A stretch of DNA of 52,357 bases from assembly GCA_019693395.1 (NCBI GenBank), contig JAAMXP010001354.1:1-52357 (forward strand). The letters run 5' to 3'. The DNA comes from Ettlia oleoabundans. Lineage: Eukaryota; Chlorophyta; Chlorophyceae; Chlamydomonadales. Numbering within the stretch: position 1 is the first letter of the stretch; each line of letters opens with the position of its first letter. Position numbers and translations under genes: made by a program. Positions 20,910 through 33,756 of this stretch are shown one piece after another. Below the pieces are notes generated by a model. The model worked only from the letters and a program-made list of their open reading frames with translations. It did no database searches and was not told the origin of the DNA.

Positions 20910-23900
20910 ATGTCGGCCTTGCGCGGCAGCAACAGCGAGCGGGAGCGCCTGGCTAGCTTTGATAATGGGTATTCGCACGGTAGCTTGGAGACTGAGATCC
21001 CCTTGTCGCATGTCCCGCTGTCGAGCCCACGAGAGCCGCAAACCCCTGCCGACAGGAGACGCTTTCAGCACACTGTACGACTAGCGGCTGCAGCAATCAT
21101 TTTCGCCTTGTTCCTTGCGGTGATGGGAGCGTTGCTGGCGGCCACGATTGTCCGCTGTCGCCGGGAGGGCGGGGCTGGCTGCCTGGTTCCAAGGCAAACG
21201 GAGGTTCCTCAGGCATGGGGCGGCGTGGGGCTGTGGCCAGTGAAACCCAAGAAGGTCATCTCCCGTATTGCCTTTGGCAGCTGTTCAGCTTATGACATCC
21301 GCGACCAGAGCATATGGGAGCAGGTGCGTTGTGTTCACTCAAACATAGGAACGGGTCAGATGCGGTGGGTGACAGCCAGGCGGCAGCTTTGCCCACTGGT
21401 GGCAGAGCATTGCCGGCTGCACATGCTGCGACAAAGTGGCACTTGCAGCTGGTCAGCCTTGTTTTGCAAAGAAAGTTGAGCTGTCAGCTGTTGCTCAGCC
21501 CTACCGGCCTGCCTTGGCATCCCGCTGCCATGACGCCACCATTGAAGTGCAGGGCGTCATACCCAGCCAGCCTGACATGTTCGTGTGGGTTGGAGATGCT
21601 TACTACGGCGATGAACCGGAGTTCAACTGCAACCCGCGAAACATCAATGCTTCTGCCTGCCAATGCGAGGCCACCTACATCAAGCAACCGCCCTACATGT
21701 GCCCAGCGGGGGACCTGGATAATGTGCGAAATAAGATGGTGGCACAGGTGATCCACTGCAAGATACACAGACAGTTGTGTTGCCGAGCTGTGTGTTGCTG
21801 CTGACTTGGTGCCTTCAGCAGGGATGCCAAACTCGCAACTGCCTCTCCTGTCATGCATCAAGGCGAGGACCCAACACTCCCTGTGCTGCTGCTTCTGCCG
21901 CTGCTGTCGCCATGTATGGCACTGCCGTCGCAAATGCAGGTGCTACATCCAGGCTACCAGGCGTTTCTGCAGTACAGCTGCCCCGGGTTTGAGGCGGGTG
22001 GTGCCATGGTGCCTCCTGGAGATGACCTATCAGTCTGCTCCCGCCCCATTGTGGGAGTTTACGACGACCATGATTATGGAGGTGGGAAGTGGTTGGGAGT
22101 TTTGCGTCAAATGTGGTACTGGACATTGGATAATGGGACATGGGAAGCTCCGTTCTAGTGGGTTGTGCAGTTTGGGTAAATATAACTGCAGCAAGCAGCT
22201 CCCTGCATCGCTCCTGGCCTTTGCTTTGGTGGCTGTTGGAAGGCCAATTCAGTTCCTGCAAACATGTTTGCCGCCTTTTCTCCGTGCTGACGTTGCAGTC
22301 AACAATTTCAATAGACGGCTTCCCAACAAGCACTTGATGAAGCAGGCAAGCAGCATCGCAGGGCCAGCCAGGAAAACCAGCAAGCGCTCGATAGTCCTGC
22401 AGCTATAGCGGAAAAGGAAACGTGGCTGACACCTGGAAATTATGCTGTGTGCTACACTTGCATGCGCCTGTTGCCCCTGTTGTTTTGGGCGTTGATTGCC
22501 TCACCTGTGCTGTGCCTGCTATGGCTGCTGTACCAACTGCAGATTTACCTGGACGCCCTGGGGTTGCCCGCTGACAGCCCTCGGCGCGCAGCTTACCAGG
22601 GAATACAGTGGCATTACAGGCAAGCTGCTCAGGAGTGATTTACCGAGCACACAGTGACATTGGCTTTCAGGGCCGCTCAAGTGCGCCTTGGAGGCTGCAA
22701 TCTCGCCCCTTGCAACTTTCCAGACATAATCCCTTGTAGTACAGCAGTAAGAGCAGTTGCGCACTCCTGTTCTGTTGTGTACTGCTCTCAGCATGTGTGG
22801 CTGCGGTACAGGCTGAACCCCGACACGCGGCAGGAGGTGGACCTGGTACTGCTGGATGAGCGGTACGAGCGAGCGCCGCTGCCTTGCGAGGCCAGGGGCG
22901 ACTGGTGAGGCTGAGGCAGGTTGTGCAGCTGTGGTTGTGGGGTTGATGTATGGGCGTAGCCTGGCGAAGCAGAGAGGAGCTCACAAACGTGGCCTGGCCA
23001 GCGGCATGTTGCCTGAGTGGATGGAATTGTGCTGGTGCCCATTGCAAAAATGTTCGGCATATTTGGTGTTGCTGTGTTGTAGCAGGTGGCTTCTCCCTAC
23101 ATTTGCTGTCGCTTGTGTGTATTGAGCCCCGGGCTGACAAATGCGTTTCCTTTGCTGCACAGGTGTCGCAACATTGTGCTGAAGGATATGAGCCACCCAA
23201 GCTTTGCCTGGTGCGACGATTTTTTACACACTGGCGGCGCCACAGGAAATGACGGCTCTTGCTGCAAAGCCGATGCTGCCGTTTACAATGGCTGGTGCAA
23301 GCAGGTGTGTAATTGACTGCCACGGCACATTTTGGGCTTCGAGTTTTACAGAGCATGCGTGCGTTTTGCCTCCTTTTTCAACACCACAGCAGCAGCTTGT
23401 GTGTAACCAGCCATCCCTCTGGTCGTAATGCGTTTGCAGGTTAACAACCAGAGTCACCCTTTGTGGGATGTGGCGTGCAACACCAGTTCACCAAAGTTTG
23501 GCATGCAGCCGGTTGTAGTGCGGGATGGCAGGTGTGTGGCTTGGTGCAGTCGGCCCTTGGTGTTGCAATGTGAATGTGAAACACTGCAGCTGCTTGCTGC
23601 AGATTTCATGTAAGCGCCACACAGTCTGATCTTCGGCCTTCACTCCTGCCCTGAGCTGTGGAGCCTGGCAGCGCTGCTGCACCTCACCACAGTTTGCGCA
23701 CCGCATAACTTTGCTGCTATCATTCATGCGAGCGTTCACCCGCTCTTCCCCTGCAAGGCATCAGCAGCCCTCAGCTGCTGTTGTAAGATCCGTGTTGCTG
23801 CTGTATCTGCCCACAACCCCCAACCCCTTCTATGCACATCTGCAGCTTGCACCTGCGAAATGTGGAGCTGGATGGAGCGGAATCAGAGGAAGACAGCAGC

Positions 23901-25392
23901 TTCTGCGAGATACTGGGCCCTCAGCAGCGCGCCTGGCTGGACAGCGTGCTTAGCGCTAGCACGGGGGGCGTCAAGATCATCGCCAGCGGCAGCGTGGTGT
24001 TTGGCAGCAGCGGGTTGGGGGAGAATAGCGAGGAGAACGATTGGCAGGGCCGGTGCTCAGGTGAGCCTGCAGGATTTGGCCCTCCAGTCATCAAAGCTGG
24101 GGGAGTCCGTGCAGTCAGCTGGTGGGGAGGCTGTCACCCAGGGGCGGTGGCGGGACACCGGGCACCCTGGTTTGGGGATCAGCGACTTGTTGAAGGTGCT
24201 GGTTGCCTGAGTGTACTGCAGCTTGACGTAGAACGGCGCAGCACGCGGCTCATTTGACCTCGCCACCTGCTGCTCTCACACCTGCCTCCCTGCTCTTATA
24301 CTTGCCTATTTGGCCCCATATTTTTGCTTCCCTGTAGGCGACGACTGGGACTGCTATCCCGTGAGCCAGCAGGCCCTCCTGCAGACCCTGCAGAGACACG
24401 CCGCTCACTTGGGTGGCTGCTGGATCATTCTTACAGGCGACTACCATTACAGGCAAGCTTTTCAGCATGTGCCTGCTCCTGCACCAGGCTCAAGCAGGCT
24501 TGGAAGCCTTATTCCTAGCGCTCACTCGGTCATTGCATGCATCAGGCCGTTTCTAGTTCCTATCGCAGCGCCAGCCTATACTACGCCCCTTGCACCCAAG
24601 CTTGCCGCTTATCCGCCTGCCTGTCTGCTGCTGCAGTGACATCAAGGTTGCCAAGCTCGGCAGTGCTCACAACTATTCCGCTACATATGGCACTGCTGAC
24701 TGGGTGACGCCACTGTACCAGGCACGCCACTTGCCCCACGCTGCTGAGTGGGAGGTTGCCGTTCACGGAAGTTGGCTGGCAGCCTGTGCACTTGTCAATG
24801 TGGTGCCTGAACCAACTCGTGCTACCCTCCTTTTGCAACACAGAGATTGCGATTATGACCTGGCATAGATCGCACACTGCAACCTTCATTACACTCACCA
24901 TCTTTCTTGTTCCCGTCCCCAACCCCTATCTACGGCACACAGGTGATGGCGAGCGGCATGACCAACAGCACTGCGCGCCCAGCTGCCCCCTGCACCGGCT
25001 ATCGCAGGTAAGGTGTCTCAGCAGCCTAGCTATCCGTTTTGTCATACGACATGCGTTGGTAGCTCAGCTGCGAGGCCGCTGCTGCAGCATGACGTTGCGG
25101 TTCAGCTGCTTTGACCTACAGCTGACCTGTGGTTGCATGTCAGGCTGCTCCATTACACTTAAGCTCTCTAGCTCTGGCCCCTGCCCGCATTCACAGGGAG
25201 ACGAGCGGGCTCCGGATAGAGGGCGAGTGCGGGTTTGTGAAACTGGCAGCGTTTGGCATGCTGGAGTTTGATTGGGAGCGGCGCACGCTGAGCATGCAGA
25301 TACGCGGCGCAGAGGTGCCACACGGCGGTAGCGTATTGCAGCAGCTAACCATTTCCCTTGATACATGCCAAGCGGTGGAGGCCGGCACATGA
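20910..25392 (+). CDS. Membrane-anchored PhoD-like metallophosphatase
   Basis: Thirteen exons: 20910-21323, 21472-21747, 21940-22081, 22299-22345, 22543-22619, 22812-22904, 23163-23304, 23440-23531, 23846-24060, 24338-24452, 24637-24721, 24943-25007, 25197-25392. They give 652 residues, phases closed. A cytosolic N-tail is followed by one membrane segment (residues ~56-80, IIFALFLAVMGALLAATIV), giving a type II anchor with the catalytic domain outside the cytosol. Domain motifs: RIAFGSCSAYD; MFVWVGDAYYGD; IVGVYDDHDYG; VNNFN; LVLLDERYER; IILTGDYHYSD; VMASGMTNSTAR. The Asp/His clusters are the family's metal ligands. A Cys-rich segment (CDDFLHTGG...CCKADAAVYNGWC) would suit disulfides in an extracytoplasmic enzyme. 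The likely role is phosphomonoester or diester hydrolysis for phosphate scavenging. Four of 12 introns have GC donors (22346, 22620, 24453, 24722). The exon 2 start could be 21481. Confidence 0.9.
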
Positions 25393-25899
25393 TGCAGCCG
25401 CTGCTCGGGTTACTCATGACGAGTGGCACGGCTTTACAGCAGTGCAGAAGTGTTGGAAGGGCTGCCATCGCATGTGAGGACTTGTCTGCACAACCCCTAA
25501 TGACTGCCTGGTTCATGCACTATTCTTATATTCTAACACTTTTGGGCTTGCTGTTTTTTGCTCTAATCTGTTACATGTGCCATATTGTTGTGTGCCCATA
25601 TTTCATTGATATCTTGGTTGCATGGCGTGTTCTTACCCTTTATGAACCGCCTGACTCTTTTGGCAACCGATTTGCCAGCCTAGACGTCTGGGAAGCCGTT
25701 TGCGTTTGTGCCAGATGGATCTGTGCTCCGTAGCCTTCCTATGCGGATCACATAATTTGTGGTGGAAGCCAGGTTTCGCAGATGTGTATGAAGGGTGTGC
25801 GCTGCAGCGCGCTGCATTAACTGTTTCTACCACCAGCAGTACCTGGCCAAGTCTCAACTTGGTTCGCCTGCCGGTTTGGTGCTAGGGAGAGTGTTCAGG

Positions 25900-25904
25900 T
25901 TACA
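25900..25904 (-). other. TGTAA polyadenylation signal for the E2 gene
   Basis: TTACA on the plus strand reads TGTAA on the minus strand, about 240 nt past the E2 stop codon. Confidence 0.45.
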
Positions 25905-25976
25905 GTGCGCAAACAAAACTAGCAGCCTGCCTCAGGCGAGCGCCCACAAGCATGGACAACAATCTCGAGCAGAGCA

Positions 25977-26078
25977 GCATGAAGTGTGTGCAGAACAGCA
26001 TGAGGTGGCAAAGGAACAGGAACTGTGTCAGAGCAACAAGAAGTGTGTCAGCGCAACAGGAACTGTGTGCTGCCCAGC
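25977..26078. repeat. Degenerate 20-21 bp minisatellite, about five units
   Basis: Consecutive units start GCATGAAGTG (25977), GCATGAGGTG (25998), GGAACTGTGT (26019), AGAAGTGTGT (26039) and GGAACTGTGT (26059), and most end in AACA. Units abut with no spacers. It lies in the predicted 3' UTR of the E2 gene. Confidence 0.6.
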
Positions 26079-26143
26079 GAGGGGTTCCCCGTTCCCAAGG
26101 TTGCAGCCGAATGCAAACCCCAACACCAGAAGCAGGGGCCGCC

Positions 26144-29100
26144 TCAGAGCAGCATAGTTGCAGGGTTCTCTAGGTAAGACTTGAAAGCCTGCAGCCACTG
26201 CGCCCCCACTGCACCATCCACCACCCTGTGGTCGCAGCTGAGCGTGCAGTTGATGTAGGTTGCCTCCTCAAAGCCACCAGGTGCCGGCACCACACGCTTC
26301 TCCGTGGTGCCCACAGCCAGGATGCACGCCTGCAGGAAGCAACGTACCACACATTTGGATGCTGTCCCACTGCTTGCCAAGCATGCAGCCTCTATCTTTA
26401 CTGCCAGTTGCAGCTTGGCACATGATGAGCGAGGGTGTCAAACAAGTTGACGGCAACAGTTGCGGCAGCATGCGCCAGGCAGGTATGCAACTCCTGGTAA
26501 ATGGCCAAACCTGGGGTGGGTTGACGATTGCTGCAAACTGCGAAATGCCAAACATGCCAAGGTTGGAGATAGTGAAGGTGCCGCCAATAAACTCCTCAGG
26601 CCGCAGCTTGCCCTCCTTGGCCTGCATCAAAGTGCACAAGCACAGGGGAAAGGAAACGACACGAAACACGACAGTAGGGCCAGGTTTACCTGAGAAACAG
26701 CTTAACAAGGACATCATGCCTGACAGTGGTGTATTGCCTGGCCGAGCCAAAGCTGCATTGGCCGCTGGGCACTCCTTGGCGTCGCTTTTTCTGCTGCTCT
26801 GCCCGTTCAACGGCCACGCTGAGCGCTGCCTCCCTTGCTTACCCTGCCCGCCAGCTCCTTCACTTCTCCCGCAATGGCTGCAAGTCCCTTCTTGTCGGCA
26901 TCCTTCACAATGGGCACCATCAGGCCAACTGGCGTCTGCGCGAGGCAAGGAAAGATTGGAGAACATGAGACAAATGCTTGGCACTGGGAGTCAGGTGTGA
27001 AGGGCATGCGGCAGCCCTTCTGCTTTTACCCACATGACGTACAATCTCTCCCCATCTACCTGTACTGCCACGCTGCAGTCCACTGTGTGGTACTGGCGGA
27101 TGTACTCGGGGAACCAGGAGGCGTTCACCTCAGGCACCTTGCACAGTGCCAGCGCGGATGCCTGCAGCCCACAATGGTGCAAACAATGTGGAGTGACACG
27201 GCACAATCAGCAAGAAATGCACGGCGCGCTGAGTGGCAAGCGGTCGGGTGAGGAAGCAGACGAACGCGGTGCTCCACTTAGCTTTGCCCTGGCTAGTGGT
27301 GCAATTGTTGACTACTTACGAACGACTACTGCTGGATTGTGCTGCTGGCAACCAGGCTGCCACGGCATCGACCGACACAAGGGCCGGGTGGGCAGTGAGG
27401 GATGAACCATTGGGCATGCGGGCAAGGCGAACAACCTGTCAGGCTGACACAGGCTAGCAGGTGACTCACCTTGATCACAAAGTCGTTCACGGACAGCTTC
27501 CCACCGCCAGTTGCCGCTAGTGTGTCGTTCAGTTGCTGCCTGCACAACAGCATATTCCCAAAGGCAACATGTTTTGCGCAAGCGAGGGTTGCAGCCTGCT
27601 GGCACCAGCAGTCAAGGCTTGCTGGCAGCTGCAACGAACCATGTTCCTCTGTCAAAGCAAAGCAGTGACAGCCGCCCAGCAGCAGCTTGAGCGTCATCGC
27701 AACAGCAGGCGCACCTAAACTGCTGCAGGGCATCCACGCGTGCCGAGATGGTGAGGTAGTAGTGCGGGATTTGCTGCTTGCTTTCTAGCAGCCGCCGTGC
27801 CGTGACCTTGCGGATCTGACTGTTGGGGATGTCTGTGTAGGAAGCGTAGGTGGCGGGAGCTTCGCCTGCATATGCCGCCTGAGCCGGGGCAGCACCGCCA
27901 GAGGCAATCAGCTGCTGCACGTCGGCCGCAACAATGCGGCCACCAGGCCCGCTGCCGGTCGCACCAGCCAGGCTGACCCCTGCCTCAGCAGCTAGCTTCT
28001 TGGCGTACGGGCTAGCGATGACACGCCCCCCAGGGCCAGCTGAGGGTGCAGGGGCCGCGGCAGGGCGTGGAGCCTGCGCGGCGCGTGGTGCGGGCGGTGC
28101 AGTGGGTGCTGCAGATGCTGCCTCGGGCTGCGGAGCAGGGGCCGACGGCGCAGCGGCGCCTGCATCCCCGCCGGCATCAGCAGCAGTGAAGCTGGCAAAG
28201 GCGGGGACGGCATCAGCGCTCTCTGCAATGACCAGCACGGGTGTGCCAACCTCCACACCGCTGCTGCCGTCAGGCATCAGGATCTTGGCAATGTAGCCGT
28301 CATCTTGTGACTCCCATTCAATGGTAGCCTGTACCCGGCAGAAATTGGGACAAATCGTGTCAGCAGTTCGTGTCAGCAGTGCAACGGAGGCTCAATTACG
28401 ATGTGACACCATATTTGCTGAAGGACGGGTGACGGCCCTACAGGAAACCTCTGGCATGACCTTTCCTGCCGACCAACTGCCACTCGGACGCCAGACACTA
28501 TGGGCTCCCGAATGCCACTCAGCCCCTACGATGCGATGCTGCTCCGGAAGAACAGCTCCATCTGTTGAAGTGCACAGGCCATGTGCCCCATGCCTCCATT
28601 CAACCGCTCACCTTGTCTGTCTCCACCTCAGCAAGGATGTCTCCTGCTGCCACCTCCTCCCCCTCCTTCTTCTTCCAGGCCAGGATGTTGCCCTGGTTCA
28701 TTGTGGGGCTCAGCGACGGCATGGACAGCAACGCATGGGGCGGGAAGGAGCCACCGCCGCCGGCACTACTGGAGGGCGCTGGCGCCGCTTCCTGTGTCTT
28801 GGGTGCACCACCGCTAGCAGCACCGGGGGTGTAGTCTTTGAAAGCTGCAACATCGCCCTCCTCCTCCACCAGCAGGGCCACGGCTTGGCCCACAGGCACA
28901 TCCTTGGACCCCTCCGGCATCAGGATCTTGGCAATGAAGCCTTCCTCTTGCGCCTCCCATTCTATCGTGGCCTGCAAGCAGTGGATACAACGAGGTCTAC
29001 TTCTGAAGAAACGGCAGGCGGAGGCCTGGGAGCTGAGCGTGCGCAACAGCGGTGGCTGGGGGTGAGAAATGGCATGCCAGAGTAGGGTCCACAGTGCCTG

Positions 29101-29807
29101 TTGCGTGCCACTAATCAGCTGGGATTTGAAATACTTGCCAATTTGACAGGACAGCCAATAATATGTGTGTGACCTCTGTGTTCCTATTGTCATGGAGCTG
29201 CGTTGCCCGGCTAGTAAAAACCCACCTTGTCCGTTTCCACCTCGCACAGAATGTCCCCAGGCGCAACAGAGTCCCCCTCCTTCTTCTTCCACGCCACGAT
29301 GTTGCCCTGAGACATGGTGGGACTAAGGGCCGGCATGGCCATCTCCTGAACCAATGAGAAAAGGAATGACTTCTAGTAACAGAGGAGTGGAAGAGAGGAA
29401 TTGTGAATCATGGGTGCGAGGTGGAACAGTGGGCGCTGCAAGAAGGCCATGGCCAGCTGGGCATTCCTTTCCCCGCCTGATCCACCAAGGTCACCACTGC
29501 ATGACATTGCTTTGGCAAATACCTAACGGCATGTGTGACGCGGTCTGGGACTCACCTGGTGTGCAGGGAGGTCGGCTAGCGGAGCAGAACCATGCAGGAG
29601 CGCCTGCAGGCTAAGCAGCGCGGCATTATGCTGCGTGCGAGGCAGCAGGTTGGTGCTGCTGGCTGCACCCGCTCTGCATGCCGCTATGTGGCTCAGAGCA
29701 CGACTGCATTGCAGGCCAGCCGCCCTGGGTATCGCTCCCTGCTCCCCAGCTGCCAGGCCGCGAAGCAGGCGGGCGCCATAGCGTGGCAGCCTCTGCCTGA
29801 GCGACAT
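26144..29807 (-). CDS. Dihydrolipoamide acetyltransferase, mitochondrial pyruvate dehydrogenase E2
   Basis: Nine minus-strand exons: 29556-29807, 29226-29345, 28612-28971, 27715-28328, 27470-27539, 27060-27161, 26843-26935, 26511-26621, 26144-26329. They give 635 residues, all GT-AG. Order: an Arg-rich presequence ([18 protein letters not shown]) typical of mitochondrial import; two lipoyl domains ([16 protein letters not shown] and [16 protein letters not shown], each with lipoyl Lys in EVETDKATIEW); Ala/Pro-rich linkers; an E1/E3-binding domain ([33 protein letters not shown]); and the CoA-dependent acyltransferase domain ([40 protein letters not shown]) with active site [14 protein letters not shown]. 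It forms the core of the complex that converts pyruvate to acetyl-CoA. Two lipoyl domains and the presequence favour the mitochondrial over the plastid form. An in-frame ATG at 29879 could extend the N-terminus by 24 residues. Confidence 0.95.
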
Positions 29808-30258
29808 TGTGCGGCCACCCCTGGTCTGCGGGCCCCTTGTAGAGCCAACAACGGTTAAGAAGGTTCCTGCTAACGGCAAGCCCGGGAGGAGCGCAGCGGA
29901 GCAGGGTCAGCCACTGAAGAGGTGCTGAGGGAGCAGCTCCTTCCGCTTAACAAGAGGTGAAAACACGATCGCGGCATTATTGTATAAGCATTAGCGGTCC
30001 TCACAACGCTCAGCGGCTCCCAACCTGACTGGGGCTTGCTCAGGCCGTCACCCAAGGCTGAATGCAGCCTTGACGCGTCCACGAATATACCTGGAAGGCG
30101 ATGGCAGTGTGAATTAGACGAGATCAGCTGATGGGTCCAGGCCTGCCTCTCTGACCTGGCGGCCCCTCTTTCCAAGGGCCGCCGGCTGCACGACTGGGCG
30201 CTTGGGCACCGATCACAATTGCAGTTGCTTCCCGGTAAGCTTGCTGGACGCATTCAGC
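29808..30258. promoter_or_regulatory. Shared upstream region of E2 and CarA genes
   Basis: About 450 bp between divergent starts. An AT-rich patch near 29974-29995 (TTATTGTATAAGC) is the only TATA-like element I see, and its assignment is speculative. Confidence 0.4.
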
Positions 30259-33200
30259 ATGGCCCAGGGCGCGATGGTGGCCACTTTTTCACTAGGGCAA
30301 TTCATTGGCGCGGCTCCTGGCAACAGGCAGCAGTGCTGGGTCCCCTTGCGACAGTCTAGTTTCCACGGTAGCAGCGTAGCCTCCTGCGCTCACCGGCCCC
30401 AGCCCTCGCTGCAACAGCAAACCCGCAGGCCACGGCTGCATGCTACCACAGTGTACTCTAGCGCCGCGGCGCCCTGGGATAATGCTCCACCAGCCAGGTG
30501 GGCTCTTTACCTGCACGGGGTGGGCGGCCAGAGAGCTGCCAACCTGCAGCCGCCGCTCGCTGCCAGCTAGGCCACCACCAACCTCCCGCCTCTTGCAAAA
30601 CCGCCTGTGCCTGCAGGCTAGTGTTGGAGGACGGTTCAATCTGGCATGGCACCTCGTTTGGTCACACAGGCACTGTGGGTGAGCAAAGCAGCTGGCTGGC
30701 ACAGCCTGCCATTCAACATTCAATGATGATCTTTCGCGGGGCTTCCCTCTATTGCTCGCCTCGCCCCGTCCCTGCGCAAGTCACTGCACGACAACCATCC
30801 CTGCCCGCCTGCTTGCCTGCCTGCCTGCCTGCCTGCCTGATGCAGTTGGCGAGGTTGTCTTCAACACTTCTCTCACTGGATACCAGGAAATCCTGACAGA
30901 CCCCTCCTACAAGGGCCAGTTTGTGGTCTTCACATACCCCCACATTGGCAATGTTGGAATCAACCCGGGTGCGTCAATGCCTGGCATGCAGCCTTCCAGC
31001 AGCTTGCGGATACTGGCAGCATAGCAGCAGCTGCGAGCACAGCAGACGGTTGGCAGCTCAGCGCAGCCCCATGCCACATTCTCTTTCCTTTAGTTAGTTC
31101 ATGTGTCAGGGCGACCCACCTTCCCAGACCACATGCATTGCTCATGCTTACTTCAAGTGCAATGCCCCGAGCCATGCGAAGTGCAATGCATGTCGATCAT
31201 TGATTCATGCCCTGTTCCCACCTGTGCAGAGGACATGGAGTCAGGCGAGGTGCACATGGGCGGCGTCATTGTGCGAGATCTGTCCCTCAAGGTCTCCAAC
31301 TACCGTGCAAACCTTACGCTCGACGAGTACCTGAAGAAGCAGAAGGTGCTAACGGGGGACCAGCAGGCAGTGCCTTGGAGGGCAACCTGGCATGCGACTC
31401 GTGCCAAGTGTCTCGAACCAGTTTTGGATGACGGGGGTGCCAGAGGCAGCAACATTGCAGCGACCTATCCTCTGCACATGCACGTTTTGATCTGCTGTTT
31501 GCTGCCGGCCATATCCTTACCTGCACTGATCGAGCTGCAGGTGGTGGGCATTGCCGGGGTGGACACTCGAGCTATCACCCGCCGCTTGCGTGTAGACGGC
31601 TGCCTGAACGGCGTGATCTGCACTGACCCATCCGTTCCTGGTGAGGCGGCAATCTGCGGCAGCATGCATTCTGCATTTGGCACAGTTCATTCTGCTGTGA
31701 ATCTTCGAGTTAGTGCGTATTGAATTGCATTCACTAAAGGCAGCTCATGAACACAAAGAATGTGGCTGCAGGAAGTGGGCTCCTTGCCAAGCAGTGCACG
31801 GCTCCCACGTGGCATTCATTCACTCAACCCAAACTTCCCGTTTTTGCTTTGCCCCTTAGATTGTCTTCCTTTCTTCCCTTCGTTAAGACTTCATTCCTGT
31901 TTTGCAGACGAGAAGCTAATTGAGATGACTAAGAGCTGGACAATTGTGGGCAAGGACCTGATCAAGGAGGTGACGTGCAAGGAGCCGTATGATTGGAAGG
32001 ATCCTACTGGCGAGGAATGGGAGTTTGCACCCGCAGGTGGGAGCACCTTCACTGCTGTTCCTGCCGCAGTTCATCTGTGGTTCATCTGCTGCTGCTGTTA
32101 TTGACGCTGGGGCGTCGTGAGCTTCTTTCAGACGCAGTAATCCATTCCAGCTCGCTGAGCGAACAATGGCCTGCCCAAGTTTGACTTCATCGCCAGCTTG
32201 CCTGTGCTGCATGATGCGACGTTGCATCACCAGCCTTACCAACCACCCCATCCAAGGAGCAAAGCTCTGCTCAAGCCAACCCCCTCTCATTGTTTCACAT
32301 GCCCTGGGCCCTCCTACTCAATGTTTGCCACCATCCTTGCTGTGACCCCTGCAGCCATGGCCAGCAACGGCGCCCCGCGGCTCAAGGTGGTTGCTTACGA
32401 CTACGGCATCAAGCACAACATCCTACGCCGTCTCACATCCTTTGGCTGCGATGTGACTGTGGTGCCTGCTGACTACCCGGCAGAAAAAGTGTTGGACATG
32501 AACCCAGATGGAATCTTCTTCTCAAACGGACCGGTGAGCGGGCACTGCTGCGAGGAGATTTGCTTATTGAAGGCTGAGCCTCACGAGGGCCATGGGGGCT
32601 TCAGCTGTTTTGGGGGTCAACATAGCTGACATGGCCAAGGCATGGCTTGCACAGCTGTGTGTAAAGCATTTACAAATTTTGCACGCCCTCTCAACCCAGC
32701 CTTGCCTGTCCAACTGGCTTGCTTTCTTTCCAGGGCGACCCTTCAGCGGTGCCGTACGCGGTTGAGAATGCCAAGAAGATCCTGGGCAAGAAGCCTGTGT
32801 TTGGGATCTGCATGGGCCACCAGGTGCTGGGCCAGGCCTTTGGCGGCAAGACCTTCAAGCTCAAGTTTGGGCACCATGGCGGCAACCACCCACTGCGACA
32901 CACGCCCACAGGTGCGCTATGCTCCTCAAACCTTAGCGTGCTGCCTCGCTCTGCATCATGTGCGTTCTGCGGCTTTGAAGCTGCCTGGGATTCGTGTGAG
33001 TATGAGGCCCTGATACGTCATACAGGGTTTTCTGCTGGCCCGTCATAGTGTGTCAGCTTGACAGCCGTGCGCTTGTTCTCGGCCCTTTGCTCCATTTCGC
33101 AGGCCGCATCGAGATCAGTGCGCAGAACCACAACTTTGCGGTGGACCCCGAGACACTGCCGCCTGAGGTTGAGGTGGGTGACGCTGCTGGCTGCTGGCAA

Positions 33201-33665
33201 CAGCAGTACCATGCGTAGTGTTCGTGAAAGTTGAGTGCGGATGCTGCTGATGTATTTGCTGGTTGCGACTGTCGATGGTAGGTTTCAAGCTCGGCTGGGC
33301 TACCAATACCACCGGCAACGTGGTCAGTGACAGTGGTCCCACAGCAAAACCACGTGGGCAGTGTTGGGCGCTGGCAATTTAGTGGATGACGTACCTTACC
33401 ACACTCCTTCTGGTGTGAGCAATGGTTCATGCTTTCATCCCGACAGTCCTCACCCCCAGTGCCTGCCCCCTCCCACTCAATGGCGCAGGTGAGCCTGATC
33501 AACCTAAACGACGGCACCTGCGCCGGAATGATGCACCCGGGGCTGCGGGCCATGACTGTGCAGAGCCACCCTGAGGCCTCGCCAGGCCCTCACGACAGCG
33601 ATGTCGCCTTTGAGCAGTTCATCGAGTTCTGCAAAGAAGAGGCGGCGGCAACAGCCAAGGCATGA
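30259..33665 (+). CDS. carA: Carbamoyl-phosphate synthase small (glutaminase) subunit, plastid
   Basis: Ten exons: 30259-30497, 30617-30678, 30846-30968, 31230-31345, 31541-31640, 31908-32036, 32355-32533, 32734-32911, 33103-33173, 33489-33665. They give 457 residues, all GT-AG. After a ~70-residue Ser/Arg/Gln-rich transit-type leader comes the CPSase N-terminal domain: [55 protein letters not shown]. The class I glutamine amidotransferase domain follows: [17 protein letters not shown], nucleophile Cys in [16 protein letters not shown], His/Glu in [13 protein letters not shown]. It releases ammonia from glutamine and channels it to the large subunit for carbamoyl phosphate, feeding arginine and pyrimidine synthesis. 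As in plants and algae, the small subunit is a separate nuclear gene. Confidence 0.97.
30801..30839 (+). repeat. TGCC-type tetranucleotide microsatellite in CarA intron 2
   Basis: About nine CTGC/CCTG repeats run up to seven bases before the exon 3 acceptor at 30845. The repeat supplies the pyrimidine-rich part of that splice site. Confidence 0.7.
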
Positions 33666-33751
33666 GGCCTGTCAAGCTCATGACACGATATTTTTGCTCT
33701 AGCTGCTGTGACCCCAAGCTTACCCCCCTTGCTGTAGTTTCAATTTCGAAC

Positions 33752-33756
33752 TGTAA
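33752..33756 (+). other. TGTAA polyadenylation signal for CarA
   Basis: TGTAA 87 nt past the stop codon, followed by the upstream region of the peroxidase gene. Confidence 0.6.

Larger units (their letters stand above)
25393..26143. other. Convergent intergenic region between the PhoD-like gene and the E2 gene
   Basis: About 750 bp of 3' flanks. The plus-strand stretch 25500-25700 is unusually T-rich for this locus. It holds the E2 poly(A) signal and a short minisatellite (listed separately). No gene is recognisable. Confidence 0.45.

Noticed and set aside
25977..26078. CRISPR-like array
   Set aside because: Units are contiguous and degenerate without unique spacers, in a eukaryotic 3' UTR; it is a minisatellite.
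29523..29879. E2 start at the upstream ATG 29879
   Set aside because: Possible but less likely: residues from the ATG at 29807 already form a typical Arg-rich mitochondrial presequence. Noted as an alternative in the feature.
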